Below are positions 11,788 through 22,182 of a stretch of 64,000 nt of DNA, in pieces. Source of the DNA: Conus ventricosus (taxonomy: Eukaryota; Mollusca; Gastropoda; Neogastropoda; Conidae). The position numbers were made by a program, and so were the translations under genes. The stretch lies in NCBI GenBank assembly GCA_018398815.1, contig JAFLJL010014836.1, positions 35,069-99,068 of the forward strand, given 5' to 3'. How positions within the stretch are numbered: position 1 is the stretch's first letter; each line of letters begins with the position of its first letter. The notes beneath the pieces were generated by a model. The model was given only the letters and a program-made list of their open reading frames with translations. It was not told the DNA's origin and did no database searches.

Positions 11788-13230
11788 TAAGGTAGAAAAT
11801 AATGTTACTTTTCCAAAGACAGTCTTTATACTTTTATAGAATACACACTTGTTGCTGTTAGAATATGATTTAACGCAAGAGTTAAAACTTGAACAGTTTA
11901 TTAAATTGCTTGTATTGTTATATGCTGATGATACAATTTTACTGGCAAATTCTAAATCAGCTTTGCAAAAAGAACTTAATGCCTTACATATATATTGCAT
12001 GCAATGGCAATTAGAAGTAAATCCAAAGAAAACAAAAATAGTTGTCTTTCATGGTCGAATAGTATGCGTGAAATTTTTTCTTTGGGAATGAAAAAATAGA
12101 GGTTCTTAATTCAATTAAATACTTAGGCATCGAGTTCAGCAGAACAGGTTCGTTTTACAAAGCAAAAAATGTGCTTATAATCAGACTGTCAAGGCAATGT
12201 TTTCATTATTACAAATTGCAAGAAGCAGAAATTGCCAAATTGATGTTTGCATACAATTATTTTATTCCATAGTTGTACCTGTGTTGTTGTATGGGTTGTG
12301 AAATTTGGGTTATGAAAATGTTGATATATTAGAAAAGTTACAGTTACGTTTTTTAAAGTATTTATTTAGATTAAATAAAAGTACAATGACTTCAATGATT
12401 TATGGTGAAACCGGAATCTATCCTTTATCTGTACTGATTAAAGTAAGAATGATAAGGTTCTGGGCTAACTTAGTTGTTCCTGATTCTAAGAAGCATTCAA
12501 ACAAAGTATATAATATCTTACATGAACTATATACAAAAGGAATTTTCGTTTCACCATGGCTTAGTTATGTTAAAAGCATTTTATTGAAACTGGTTTTGAT
12601 TGTGTTTGGGAATCTCATTCATTCACAAACAGAAATAACTTATGTAAGTGTGTTAAAAAGGAGTTGCAAAATAATTATGCTCGTGATTGGCGCAGTTCTC
12701 TTGAAACAGCAACAAGTGTTATTCTATAAAAGTATAAAGACTGTCTTTGGAAAAGAACATTATATTTCTACCTTACCAGATATTTATGTTATACCTTTTT
12801 ATTCAAATTTAGATGTAGTAACCATAAATTGCAAATTGAAATTGGAAGACACCATAATGTTCCAAAGAATTGCGTATTGTCGTAACTGTGAAATGGTGAA
12901 ATTTGGGAGATGAATTCCATTGCATCATGGAATGTCCAAAATATAATGAACTTCGTGAAAAATTCATCCCTAAAAAAATATCTAAAACCAAAGTCTGTTT
13001 TCAACTTTTGTAATTTATTCAAAAAGGAAGACGCATTTGTTTGAATATTAGTAAGTTTCTAAAAAATGGGAAGATTGTTTAATGAGAATCGTTACAGTTC
13101 ACCAGAATTCAGCATTTCGCAACTATGTTCACACATTGTTCTGAGTGAGTTTCGTATTTCTCTTTGTTACATTTGTACCCCTCCATGCCCCACAGGGTCA
13201 AAGGATTAAATTGAATTGATTGAATTGGAA
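11788..13230 (+). pseudogene. Third LINE: reverse transcriptase fragment and C-terminus
   Basis: This is an AT-rich non-LTR retrotransposon fragment. The catalytic box LLYADDTILLANS lies at about 11912-11950, followed by WQLEVNPKKTKIVVF near 12005-12045 and IKYLGIEFS near 12110-12130. The C-terminal region reads GYENVDILEKLQLRFLKYLF, MIYGETGIYPL and IRFWANLV (12305-12480). It ends in a Cys-rich tail, CRNCEM then GDEFH-IMECPKYNELREKF (12880-12970). Frameshifts separate these blocks near 12055, 12285 and 12905. The 3' end carries a short (ATTGA)n-like tail at 13205-13230. The first 75 bp (11788-11862) are an inverted duplicate of 12705-12780. The N-terminal half of the RT and the endonuclease are missing. 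Clade not assigned. Confidence 0.8.
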
Positions 13231-13450
13231 AATTGCTTCTCCTCCTTCTCCCCACCCTCCACTCCCCCATCTCCCCACCCTCCACTCCCCCATCTCCCGT
13301 CCACTTTTTTTTTTTTTAAAGCAAATGTTTATGACAAAGCATCACACTCCACTGTGACACCCCCTCCCACCCCACCCCCACGGTTCTCCCTGCCCCAGCA
13401 GAGGTGGCCTGCCCATCCCATGGTACCCGCCAGTCACATCATTCCTCGTG

Positions 13451-13492
13451 TAGGCCTGTCGGGGAGCAACGAATTTGACCGCGACAGGCCTA
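13451..13492. repeat. Perfect 11-bp inverted repeat
   Basis: TAGGCCTGTCG (13451-13461) and CGACAGGCCTA (13482-13492) are exact reverse complements around a 20-base loop. No flanking element was found to explain it. Confidence 0.7.
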
Positions 13493-14127
13493 CCAGACTC
13501 TGAACACACCACACGACCTTCGGTGTGAATTTGCTCTCTCCATACAGGTCAAAGTTCAGGTTACAGCAAAGGCAATGTAGTGACAAAGTTTGAACAGATG
13601 ACAATCACCCTGGCTCCGTGAATTTAAAAAAAAAAAATTTTAAATTGAATGTGAAAAAAGAAAATTATGCCAGAGTCCTGGGGGTCAGTAAATTAGTTAA
13701 ATGACATGTGTCAGAAAAATAGCAGAATGATGCATGACTTGTGGACTTCATGCGTTTCTACGCTATTGTTTGGGAACAACGATTTTGGAGTGAAAAGTGT
13801 AGCCGACGACAGGAAAATGAAGGGTCGTGTGGATCGTGCTTGCATAGAAAAAGAAACGTATACGATATCTGCCTCAGAGTCAGCTATGGTATGGCTCAAG
13901 GCGGGACTATGCGATGAATATCTTTTGGCAATGGCTGATCAAAAGCCAGATGCAGCTTTGAGTGTAATAGAGAATTTAGAGCGTTTGGGCCTTCATTGTA
14001 ACCGTGGACTCGGACCCAAAGCACAGGCACAGACAGCTCAGACCATCACAGCGCCATCCTTGGAATGCTTCCAGTCCAGGACGGCTGACATCAGTGGCCC
14101 TCCTGCATTCCTCTGCTCACCACTCCC

Positions 14128-14137
14128 CCGTCCCCCC

Positions 14138-14182
<45 letters not shown>
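14128..14182. repeat. C run and (CT)n microsatellite
   Basis: About 16 C are followed by CT repeats interrupted once by CC. Confidence 0.9.
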
Positions 14183-14487
14183 TCCGTACCTGCGTTGTTT
14201 TTGGGCGCTGCGCTGTTAGGGCCATGCCAGAGTTTGGTGTTGGTGTGTCTGGTTACGTGCTGCCCTTTCCCTTCCTCCCCCTCCCTCCACTCTCAACAAC
14301 TCTCCCTGAAAAGTATACGCCTGCCGACAGCTCTCCCGTATATACATATAGCGGCAGAGTAGGCCACGGGGACTGTACCTGTATTGATCCATTGTATGTT
14401 GTTGTTGTCTTTTTTTTCAACCTGGAAAACCTCAAGTCTTCCATTTCACAACAGAATTGAATTTCAGGCTTTTTGAAGTTGGCCGCC

Positions 14488-14718
14488 TGAAAAAAAAAAA
14501 GAAGAAAAGAAAGAAAGAGAAGAAAAAGAAAGAAAGAAAGAAAGAAGAAGAAGACGAGAAAGAAGGAGAAGGTGAAGAAGAAGGAGACAGAGAAGAAGGA
14601 GAGGAGAAAGTAGAAGAAGGAGAAGAAGTAAAAGAACAAAAGGAGATGGAGAAGGAGAAGGAGGCAGAGAAGAAGAAGAAGAAGAAGGAGGAGGAGGAGG
14701 AAGTGGAAAAAAAAGGAA
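14488..14718. repeat. Purine tract (GAA/GGA-rich)
   Basis: About 230 bases with almost no pyrimidines on the plus strand. It begins with an A run and continues as GAAAGAAAG, GAAGAAG and GGAGGAGG. Such mirror-like purine tracts can form triplex DNA, but only composition is seen here. Confidence 0.85.
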
Positions 14719-15164
14719 GGCCTTTATTGACTAACTATAAGATCCTCATGGACATGAAAATGGGAAAACCCAGCGCCTCGAATCCTTTAACAGAGGCTGG
14801 GGTTGATTCAGAAGATGCAGCTGCTCATCCCATGCTTCTTCAGTTCCGCTAATGGCAAGTGCAAAGAGCGATTCGGATGTATCATTTCCGGATGACCGGT
14901 AGGCGAAAGCAGGTCGGTAATTCCGCATTCCGGCCCTCACGAAGAATGGATGAATCGTCCTATGTCGCCAAGAACAGATCCTTTTGTTGCGAGAATGTGT
15001 CATCCGTAATGACGCTGACTTTCCCGTTAGACTTGTCTACTAAGGGCTCATTTGCGTTGATAATTCTATTTTGTTTTATATTGTAAGCATAAAAATAATC
15101 ACACTAACACCAGGAGTCATCAGCTTACTTTAAAAGGGGCCAGTGTGGCTTTTTTCTCTCCTGG

Positions 15165-15312
15165 ATGCTAGAATGTCCTTGTTGATGGATGCACCGAATA
15201 AACCCATAAAGTAGAACAAAACAAGCTGGTGTGTATAATATAAATATAATTAATTCAAACTACACGCTTACAGAAACAGGCTGCTCAGCCTTGTCAACAG
15301 TTCTATGTGCAG
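15165..15312 (+). repeat. Dispersed repeat, copy 1, left part
   Basis: GTCCTTG-TGGATGCACCGAA, AGCTGGTGTGTATAATAT, ATAATTAATTCAAACTA, GAAACAGGCTGCT and GTCAACAGTTCT are shared in order with 32432-32567. The right part of the repeat resumes at about 15745 (GACTCGGCCTTATGGG ... CTACGAGGCTGGT). The 430 bp between them are an insertion. Confidence 0.75.
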
Positions 15313-15744
15313 AGGAAAAAGAAACACCCGAAGGTGCTGGGAGGACCCAGAGAAGCGCTGTCTTCACCTGCCTTTAGAGCAGTCCTGTACCACCCTTGGA
15401 GGCCTGCGCTGTGTTGACGATGGGTACAGGCACGCGCAGGACACTCCATTAAGATATCAAGGGACATAACTGCTCCTGAACAGAGGGAAATTAGACTACA
15501 GGATTCAGCTCATAACGGCCTTAAAGTAGCATCCCCATGGTGTACCAGCCCATATTTCATGACTGCAGAGCCCACCGGCGAAAAACACCACCCTCCAGCT
15601 GCCGAGCACACCCCACAGACCCAACCACCCCTGCCCACGGACAGATGAAGACAGTGCCACTCCAGACACAGCCATACGGTCTTATGTGCCCTCAAGAGAG
15701 AATCCAAAGTTGTAGGTCTTTCCCACTGTCAACAGGACTTTCCC
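15313..15744. repeat. Dispersed 430-bp repeat (copy A)
   Basis: Runs from GAAAAAGAAACACC to CAACAGGACTTTCCCTGT and interrupts the repeat at 15165-15785. A full second copy lies at 60977-61418 and a shorter third at 61484-61770. Shared landmarks are GACGATGGGTACAGGCACG, CAGGACAC-CCATTA, GGGCATAACTGC-like sequence and GCCGAGCACACCCCACAGAC. No terminal repeats, tRNA boxes or protein motifs were identified. Confidence 0.8.
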
Positions 15745-15785
15745 TGTGACTCGGCCTTATGGGGTACATGTCACTACGAGGCTGG
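15745..15785 (+). repeat. Dispersed repeat, copy 1, right part
   Basis: GACTCGGCCTTATGGGGTA and CTACGAGGCTGGTTACTAAC match 32573-32635. Confidence 0.7.
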
Positions 15786-16564
15786 TTACTAACAACACTG
15801 CATTCCTCCCCAAATTAAAATTTAAAGCATCATTCACCCACAATACATCATAAACACTAGACTATTATTTTTGCGAAACTATCTGATATCAACATGACCT
15901 ACGTATTAAAATCATTAATATCATACCGAGAAGAGCTCACTCGAAATCATCTTAACTTTTCCTTTCTCATATTTCCATTGAAACAAACATAAAAACTACT
16001 CCTTCTGCACAATCCAGTTCTGACACTTTCAAAGTCACTTTTCTGGAAGTTCATTTTCGTTATTGCAATATTTCCATTAATCACCTAAACTTCAAATTTT
16101 TAACAAAAAATCATTTTGTATTCACACGTTTTAAAATTCTTTGCCTTTTTTTTTTTTTTTTTTTACATATCAAATACATTTCATCTACTAAAACAAACAC
16201 TTATTCCTTTCCTTTCTTTGTGAAAAAGAAGTACTCAAATAAAACTGGTATAGCAAACATGTGTTTGTTTGGCATGACTAGTGTGAATGAGTGAATGTTC
16301 GTTTTGGTGTAGTTTGGCATGTCCGTTTTTTTAGGTCATGTCATGGTCTTTCAGTCAGGTGGAGAGACGGCGTGATCGCTCTGGTCGTTGTGCTGGGGGG
16401 GGGGGTGAATGGTACATGATCAGAGGGGTCGAGGCTTTGGAACACACGGGAAATTTGGGGGAAAGGGGGGCTGGGAACAGTCGAGGCGTGAGTTGTTTCG
16501 TGAGGGGTAGGGATGGGGGTACCAGAGAAGGTTGGCATTCACTTCTTCATCCGTATCTTCCATG
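15786..16564. other. AT-rich stretch, nothing recognised
   Basis: Includes a T run at 16147-16164 and a G run near 16396-16404. The end of the gypsy element to the right must lie in or near 16340-16565, but I could not identify an LTR. Confidence 0.5.
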
Positions 16565-16935
16565 ACATCAAAGGACACGTCATTGATTTTTTCCCGAAGA
16601 ATGAAGAGTTTCTCACAATAGTGATACCATTCCCTCGTTGCATCAAAGGCACATCATTGATCTTCCTGAAGAATGAAGAGTTTCTCACAATAGTGATACC
16701 ATTCCCTCGTTGCATCAAAGGGCACATCATTGATCTTCCTGAAGAATGAAGAGTTTCTCACAATAGTGATACCATTCCTCGTTGCATCAAAGGGCACATC
16801 ATTGATCTTCCTGAAAAATGAAGAGGTTCTCACAATAGTGATACCATTCCCTCGTTGCATCAAAGGGCACATCATTGATCTTCCTGAAAATGAAGAGGTT
16901 CTCACAATAGTGATACCATTCCCTCGTTGCACAGT
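16565..16935 (-). repeat. Array 5: 72-bp unit, about 5 copies, in integrase C-terminus
   Basis: The unit CATCAAAGGGCACATCATTG-ATCTTCCTGAAGAATGAAGAG... is 72 bp, or 24 codons, so the frame is kept. On the minus strand each copy encodes GNGITIVRNSSFFRKINDVP. This is the segment that follows the integrase C-terminal domain (NKKCRIVTVQRG) in the adjoining unique sequence. Confidence 0.9.
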
Positions 16936-17900
16936 TACAATTCTGCATTTCTTGTTTCTCGCAATGAGAGGCTTGGGAGAGAAGGGGGGGGGGGGTGGGG
17001 GTTCTTTCTTCTGTTTGACCAGAACGTCATCACCCGGTAGTAGATCACTGGGTTTTTGTTGGCGTCTCTGATTCGCATATGATGTCACATTTTGTTTGCT
17101 CATTGCATGATTTTGGTTGAGTTGGCAGAAAAAAGGAAAAGGGGATGATTTGACAGCTTGAGAGGGGAGGGGAGGGGGGGGTAAGCCGATGTTCATTTCA
17201 TATTTTGTCAGGGCTCCAAAAAGGGGACACGCTGGTAGAGGAATGTGGAGTACCTGTGTACTGACGTAGGAAAGTAGGAAGTACAAATCTTCCACCTCTG
17301 TTTGGCTGCTGAAGACGCTCTGATGTGTCTTCCACTTCTGTTTGGCTGCTGAAGACGCTCTGATGTGTCTTCCACTTCTGTTTGGCTGCTGAAGACGCTC
17401 TGATGTGTCTTCCACTTCTGTTTGGCTGCTGAAGACGCTCTGATGTGTCTTCCACTTCTGTTTGGCTGCTGAAAGACGCTCTGATGTGTCTTCCACTTCT
17501 GTTTGGCTGCTGAAGACGCTCTGATGTGTCTTCCACTTCTGTTTGGCTGCTGAAAACGCTCTGATGTGCTTGTTCAGAATTCTCATGAAACGTTCCACTT
17601 CACTATTTGCTCTTGCCAAATCTCCTCCACTGAATGGTGGGCCATTGCCGGCTCTGACTTCCTGGGAATTCTTGTCTGGAGAAAATCATGTCATTTGAGG
17701 GGAATTGTGTGAGATGAGAACAGGCAATACTTCAACCTCAGGGTTGTGGCTATATCAATGAAGACCATGTATGGTCAGCAGAGGAGAAAGCATCAGCAAA
17801 ATCAATGCAACATCGTGCCTGGTTCTGGAGGAAGGAGGGTAGGAATGACCCGTTCCCGATAAGAAGCTTGGCACGGAATGCAAGAACTGTCAGTGTCCTC
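16936..17900 (-). pseudogene. Gypsy integrase core and C-terminal domain
   Basis: Integrase inserts element DNA into the host chromosome. On the minus strand the core reads VRAGNGPPFSGG, then ARANSEVERFMRILNKHIRA (17560-17670), then STPHS-like and ALTKYEMNIGLP (17190-17270). The basic C-terminal part reads SYANQRRQQKPSDLLPGDDVLVKQ (17025-17100) and NKKCRIVTV (16935-16965). The second catalytic Asp of the DDE core, normally in DNGPPF, reads Gly here. About 20 residues between that motif and the ARANSEVERF block are absent. The 40-bp array lies between AAKQKWKT and the following LYFFL-like segment. Frame changes are needed at 17270-17290 and near 17640. Not a functional protein as written. Confidence 0.85.
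17289..17568 (-). repeat. Array 4: 40-bp unit, 7 copies, inside integrase
   Basis: TTCCACTTCTGTTTGGCTGC-TGAAGACGCTCTGATGTGTC repeats almost perfectly. One copy has an extra A (near 17474) and the last differs slightly. Forty bases step through all three frames, and all three are open on the minus strand (AAKQKWKTHQS, SSQTEVEDTSE, QQPNRSGRHIR). The array therefore stays translatable as a 120-bp super-period. Confidence 0.9.
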
Positions 17901-17964
17901 AACAAGATGGTCCAACGCCAGGGAACCAAACTTTTTCACGAATGATTTGCTTTGTCTTTACTAC
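17901..17964 (-). pseudogene. Integrase H2C2 finger remnant
   Basis: On the minus strand this reads KTKQIIREKVWFPGV and leads into a Cys-containing segment near 17880 (C-PC-AS). It is the second half of the HHCC zinc finger. Its first half (AHQGHQGIVKTK) is the source of the 47-bp array next door. Confidence 0.75.
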
Positions 17965-19740
17965 ACCCTGGTGTCCCTGATGGGCTGTATCGATGACTTT
18001 GTCTTAACTACACCCTGGTGTCCCTGATGGCTATATCGATGACTTTGTCTTTACTATATCCTGGTGTCTCTGGTGGGCTGTATCGATGACTTGTCTTTAC
18101 AATACCCTGTGTCCCTGGTGGGCTGCATCGATGACTTTGTCTTTACTACACCCTGGTGTCCCTGATGGGCTGTATGGATGACTTTGTCTTTACTATATCC
18201 TGGTGGGCTGTATCGATGACTTTTTCTTTACAATACCCTGGTGTCCCTGGTGGGCTGTATCGATGACTTTGTCTTTACAACACCCTGGTGTCCCTGATGG
18301 GCTGTATCGATGACTTTGTCTTTACACACCCTGGTGTCCCTGATGGGCTATATCGATGACTTTGTCTTTACTACACCCTGGTGTCCCTGATGGTTATATC
18401 GATGACTTTGTCTTTACTATATTCTGGTGTCTCTGGTGGGCTGTATCGATGACTTTGTCTTTACAATACTCTGGTGTCCCTGGTGGGCTAAATCGATGAC
18501 TTTGTCTTTACAATACTCTGGTGTCCCTGGTGGGCTACATCGATGACTTTGTCTTTACAATACCCTGGTGTCCCGGTGGGCTGTGTCGATGACTTTGTCT
18601 TTACAATACCCTGGTGTCCCTGGTGGCTGCATCGATGACTTTGTCTTTACAATACCCTGGTGTCCCTGGGGGCTGTATCGATGACGTTGTCTTTACAATA
18701 CTCTGGTGTCCCTGGTGGGCTATATCGATGACTTTGTCTTTACAATACCCTGGTGTCCCTGGTGGGCTAAATCGATGACTTTTTGTCTTTACAATACCCT
18801 GGTGTCCCTGGTGGGCTGTATCGATGACTTTGTCTTTACAATACCCTGGTGTCCCTGGTGGGCTGCATCGATGACTTTGTCTTTACAATACCCTGGTGTC
18901 CCTGGTGGGCTGCATCGATGACTTTGTCTTTAGAATACCCTGGTGGCTGTATCGATGACTTTGTCTTTACAATACCCTGATGTCCCTGGTGGGCTGCATC
19001 GATGACTTTGTCTTTACAATACCCTGGTGTCCCTGGTGGCTGCATCGATGACTTTGTCTTTACAATACCCTGGTGTCCCTGGTGGGCTATATTGATGACT
19101 TTGTCTTTACAACACCCGGGTGTTCTTGGTGGCTGCATCGATGACTTTGTCTTTAGAATACCCTGGTGTCCCTGGTGGCTCCATCGATGATTTTGTCTTT
19201 AGAATAGCCTTGTGTCCCTGGTGGGCTATATCGATGACTTTGTCTTTACAATACCCTGGTGTCCCTGTGGGCTAAAATCGATTACTTTGTCTTTACTACA
19301 CACTGGTGTCCCTGATGGGCTAAATCGATGACTTTGTCTTTACAATACCCTGGTGGGCTAAATCGATGACTTGTCTTTACAATACCCTGGTGTCTCTGGT
19401 GGCTAAATCGATGACTTTGTCTTTACAATACCCTGTGTCCCTGTGGGCTATATCGATACTTTGTCTTTACAATACCCTGGTGTCCTGGTGGGCTATATCG
19501 ATGACTTTGTCTTTACAATACCCTGGTGTCCCTGTGGGCTGTATCGATCGATGACTTTGTCTTTACAATACCCTGGTGTCCCTGGTGGGCTGTATCGATG
19601 ACTTTGTCTTTACAATACCCTGGTGTCCCTGGTGGGCTGTATCGATGACTTTGTCTTTACAATACCCTGGTGTCCCTGGTGGCTATATCGATGACTTTGT
19701 CTTTACAATACCCTGGTGTCCCTGGTGGGCTGTATCGACG
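17965..19740 (-). repeat. Array 3: 47-bp unit, about 37 copies, from the integrase zinc finger
   Basis: The plus-strand unit is GATGACTTTGTCTTTACAAT-ACCCTGGTGTCCCTGGTGGG-CTGTATC. On the minus strand one frame reads DTAHQGHQGIVKTKSS, which is the histidine half of a gypsy integrase HHCC finger. Unique integrase sequence continues from it at both ends (VIPDSLQRKVVDTAHQGHQG at 19700-19760, and KTKQIIREKVWFPG at 17900-17964). Copies vary by small deletions, commonly in GGTGGG, TGTCCC and ACTTTG, and the middle base of the spacer (CTGTATC, CTAAATC, CTGCATC, CTATATC) is polymorphic. The unit length is not a multiple of three. Confidence 0.92.
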
Positions 19741-19839
19741 ACTTTGCGCTGGAGGCTGTCAGGGATGACTAGATGATTCCTCTGAGAGCGAGTCCGGTGT
19801 GTATGGACAATTCCGCCTTGAATCGAACAAAGTCTGCAG
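19741..19839 (-). pseudogene. Gypsy pol linker before the integrase finger
   Basis: The minus strand reads IVHTHRTRSQRNHLVIPDSLQ, the conserved linker just upstream of the HHCC finger in gypsy integrases. Unique sequence here separates arrays 2 and 3. Confidence 0.8.
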
Positions 19840-20296
19840 TGTCCTTTGTCGACTTGCCTGTCTGTGTGGAAGTCTGCAGTGTCTTTGTCGACTTGCCTGT
19901 CTGTGTGGAAGTCTGCAGTGTCTTTGTCGACTTGCCTGTCTGTGTGGAAGTCTGCAGTGTCTTTGTCGACTTGCCTGTCTGTGTGGAAGTCAGCAGTGTC
20001 TTTGTCGACTTGCCTGTCTGTGTGGAAGTCTGCAGTGTCTTTGTCGACTTGCCTGTCTGTGTGGAAGTCTGCAGTGTCTTTGTCGACTTGCCTGTCTGTG
20101 TGGAAGTCTGCAGTGTCTTTGTCGACTTGCCTGTCTGTGTGGAAGTCTGCAGTGTCTTTGTCGACTTGCCTGTCTGTGTGGAAGTCTGCAGTGTCTTTGT
20201 CGACTTGCCTGTCTGTGTGGAAGTCTGCAGTGTCTTTGTCGACTTGCCTGTCTGTGTGGAAGTCTGCAGTGTCTTGTCGACTTGCCTGTCTGTGTG
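19840..20296 (-). repeat. Array 2: 39-bp unit, about 12 copies, between RNase H and integrase
   Basis: GTCTTTGTCGACTTGCCTGT-CTGTGTGGAAGTCTGCAGT is 39 bp, and on the minus strand encodes the 13-residue repeat DTADFHTDRQVDK in frame. The copies are nearly identical. The last copies have one-base losses (near 20274 and 20297). Confidence 0.92.
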
Positions 20297-20850
20297 AAGA
20301 CATCAGCTTCTGGAGTCTCAGATCTGTCTGAGTGGCAGCTTTCACTTCTTCTATTATCATAGACTTGGGAATGTCATTGCGTGCGACATGATTAGTGCAC
20401 GCTTCACCTTCATTCTCGCTGGAGGGGTGGGGGTGGGGGGGGATGGGGTGGGGGGAGTAGTTTGTGAATGGCAACTGATGTAGTCAGCAGGGTTTAGGTC
20501 ATCCTTTCCTGGCAATATCTCATATCTCAAGCTAAACTGATCAGGTGTGAGCCGTAGCCGCCATCTTTCAATTCTTGCCATAGCTGGTTAGCGGCTGAGG
20601 ATCAGACCTATCAGGGGTTTGTGGTCTGTAATAATGTTGACATTGGCGCCATGCATGGAAATGTTCTGCGCCAGACACGACTGCCAACATCTCTTTTTCC
20701 GTCTGGGACTACTGTTGTTCCATTGGGTTAATGTACAGCTTGTGTAGCAGACACTTTCCCTTGCTGCATTAGGATAGCCCCAAGACCAGCTGGGCTTGCA
20801 TCTACCATGATTTCAGTCTCTGCATTGGGTTTGAAGTATGCCATTACCTA
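20297..20850 (-). pseudogene. Gypsy RNase H domain
   Basis: RNase H removes element RNA from the RNA/DNA hybrid. The minus strand reads AETEIMVDASPAGLGAILMQ (20765-20825, first catalytic Asp in VDAS), AEHFHAW near 20660, IITDHKPLIGLILSR (20595-20640) and MARIERWRLRL with PGKDDLNPADYIS (20465-20580). This is the standard Ty3 RNase H run ending in NPADYLSR-like sequence. A stop interrupts the join near 20583. The tail then continues into EEVKAATQTDLRLQKLM (20300-20360), the usual lead-in to integrase. Confidence 0.88.
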
Positions 20851-22115
20851 GCTCCTGCGAGTACTTGTTTCAGCTTGCTGAAAGCTTGCTCTTCAGTTTC
20901 TGACCACTTCCAAGCATATCCTTCTTTGTCAGGTTTCAAAGGGGTCCGGTTATGTGGCGTATTCGGGTATGAAGCGTGATACGTATTGTGTCATACTGAC
21001 GAATGGTCTGAGTTCAACCGATGTTTATGGGTGCAGGAATCTGCATATTGACGATTTTCTATTTTTACTTCCCCAGATATTTTACTATTACCTGGGCCTG
21101 AATTTGGCCATTGCTTTTAACTTCTTGAATATCGAGTGCGACCCCTTGTTGCCAAATTTGCTCCAGGGCCAACAGTCTGAGTCGCACTGTTTTATGTTAT
21201 TTTATTTTACTTTTTAACATGCGCGCTGTGACCTACTCGTTTTTGAGTGAACCAGTATTTTAGGAAGAAGAAGAAGAATGTCTGTATTCTGGGTCAGGAG
21301 ACATCCCTTTTGCACTGAAAACATGTTTGTAGAAGACAAGTTCGTCTCTGAAGGTTTACATTTGTCACCATTCAGCTTTGCATCGCAGTCCTGGAGTTTT
21401 TGTAGTGTTGCTCTCAGACTTGCATCATGTTCAGCCTGTGCCTTTCCATTACAGTGATATCGTCTGACAACTTCTTGACACCTGAGACTTTTGGGAGCAG
21501 ACTGGAGATAGCATTTTGAATGATTTTGGACGCGGCGTTTACTCCGAACAGAAACGTTCGTAACAGTGTAGTCCAACAATGAGTGGAGAAGGTGGTGATG
21601 TACCTGCTGTCCTCTTCTAGCTCTAGCTGGTAGGAGGCATTTTTCAAATCAAGTTTTGAAAAGACTGTTGATCCATTCAAATCAGCTAGCAGGTCGTCAA
21701 GTGTCGAAAAGGGCGTTTTTCACGTTTGATCGCCTTGTTCGCCTCATGCATGCCTGTGCACACTGAATGATCACATTTCAGAACAAACGACTGGACTGAT
21801 CCATGGGTGGTCCTATCAACTCATTCTATGACGTCAAAGTCTTCGAGTCTCTGAAGTTCCTTCTCTCTGTCTTTGCGGACATGGAAATGGTATGCGCCTA
21901 TGTTGTTGTGTTATGGGTTGTACAGAATCATCAATGTATAACTTTACTTTGACGCCCTCTATTTTCCCCATGCTGTCTTCAAAGAGTTTAGGAAACTCTT
22001 TGACTGGATCAACTGAAGAATTCACCGAGAAAACAAACTGTACCATATCCAGCGCCTGAGCAGTCTCTACACCTAGTAAACTATTTGTCTTGCAAGAAGT
22101 ACTCTTATCATTCAC
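20851..22115 (-). pseudogene. Gypsy reverse transcriptase
   Basis: On the minus strand the domain begins with FPKLFEDSMGKIEGVKVKLY and DDSVQPITQQHRRIPF (21890-22010). It continues with LADLNGSTVFSKLDLKNASYQLEL (21600-21690; the LDL box holds the first catalytic Asp), LFGVNAASKIIQNAISSLLP (21490-21560) and the active-site box LSDDITV (21450-21470, normally LDDI). AEHDASLRATLQKLQDC and a VFSVQKG-like segment follow. The connection region (QYVSRFIPEYAT near 20950-21000) follows the foreign repeat at 21050-21283. Frameshifts lie near 21470, 21560, 21850 and 20945. Confidence 0.88.
21050..21283 (+). repeat. SINE-like insertion with GAA tail inside RT
   Basis: About 230 bp of unrelated sequence interrupt the gypsy RT connection domain. 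The 3' end, GCGCGCTGTGACCTACTCG-TTTTTGAGTGAACCAG... followed by AGGAAGAAGAAGAAG, is shared with 32377-32430. It therefore belongs to a dispersed family with a (GAA)n tail, in plus orientation. Its left border is uncertain by about 15 bases. Confidence 0.7.
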
Positions 22116-22182
22116 AACATAGAATCTATCATTTACAGTTTTCTTGTGAATGTGATGTCAGCTGTGAAGCATCCTTGTACTT

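Larger units (their letters stand above)
13231..15114. other. Low-complexity stretch, no supported gene
   Basis: Contains a CCCTCCACTCCC repeat (13248-13300), a hairpin (13451-13492), a C/CT tract (14128-14182) and a purine-only GAA/GGAGAA tract (14488-14718). Reading frames at 13706-14362 (218 codons) and 14457-14852 (131 codons, Lys/Glu-rich) are open, but neither shows a family I recognise. The second is dictated by the purine tract. Confidence 0.5.

Noticed and set aside
13706..14362. 218-codon open frame
   Set aside because: No recognisable domain, its C-terminal third is the poly-C/(CT)n tract, and there is no splice or promoter evidence.
14457..14852. Lys/Glu-rich open frame of 131 codons
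   Set aside because: Dictated by the purine tract. The unique part after it (14730-14850) matches nothing I know.
17965..19740. CRISPR-like array of regularly spaced repeats
   Set aside because: There are no unique spacers. The whole 47-bp unit repeats, it derives from a gypsy integrase, and the genome is eukaryotic.
19773..20362. Plus-strand frames with Cys-rich repeats (VFVDLPVCVEVC, CRLACLCGSLQ)
   Set aside because: They lie antisense to the gypsy pol 39-bp array, whose minus-strand reading joins unique RNase H and integrase sequence.
20954..21217. 87-codon plus-strand frame
   Set aside because: It spans the edge of the gypsy RT connection region and a SINE-like insertion, and neither part encodes it.
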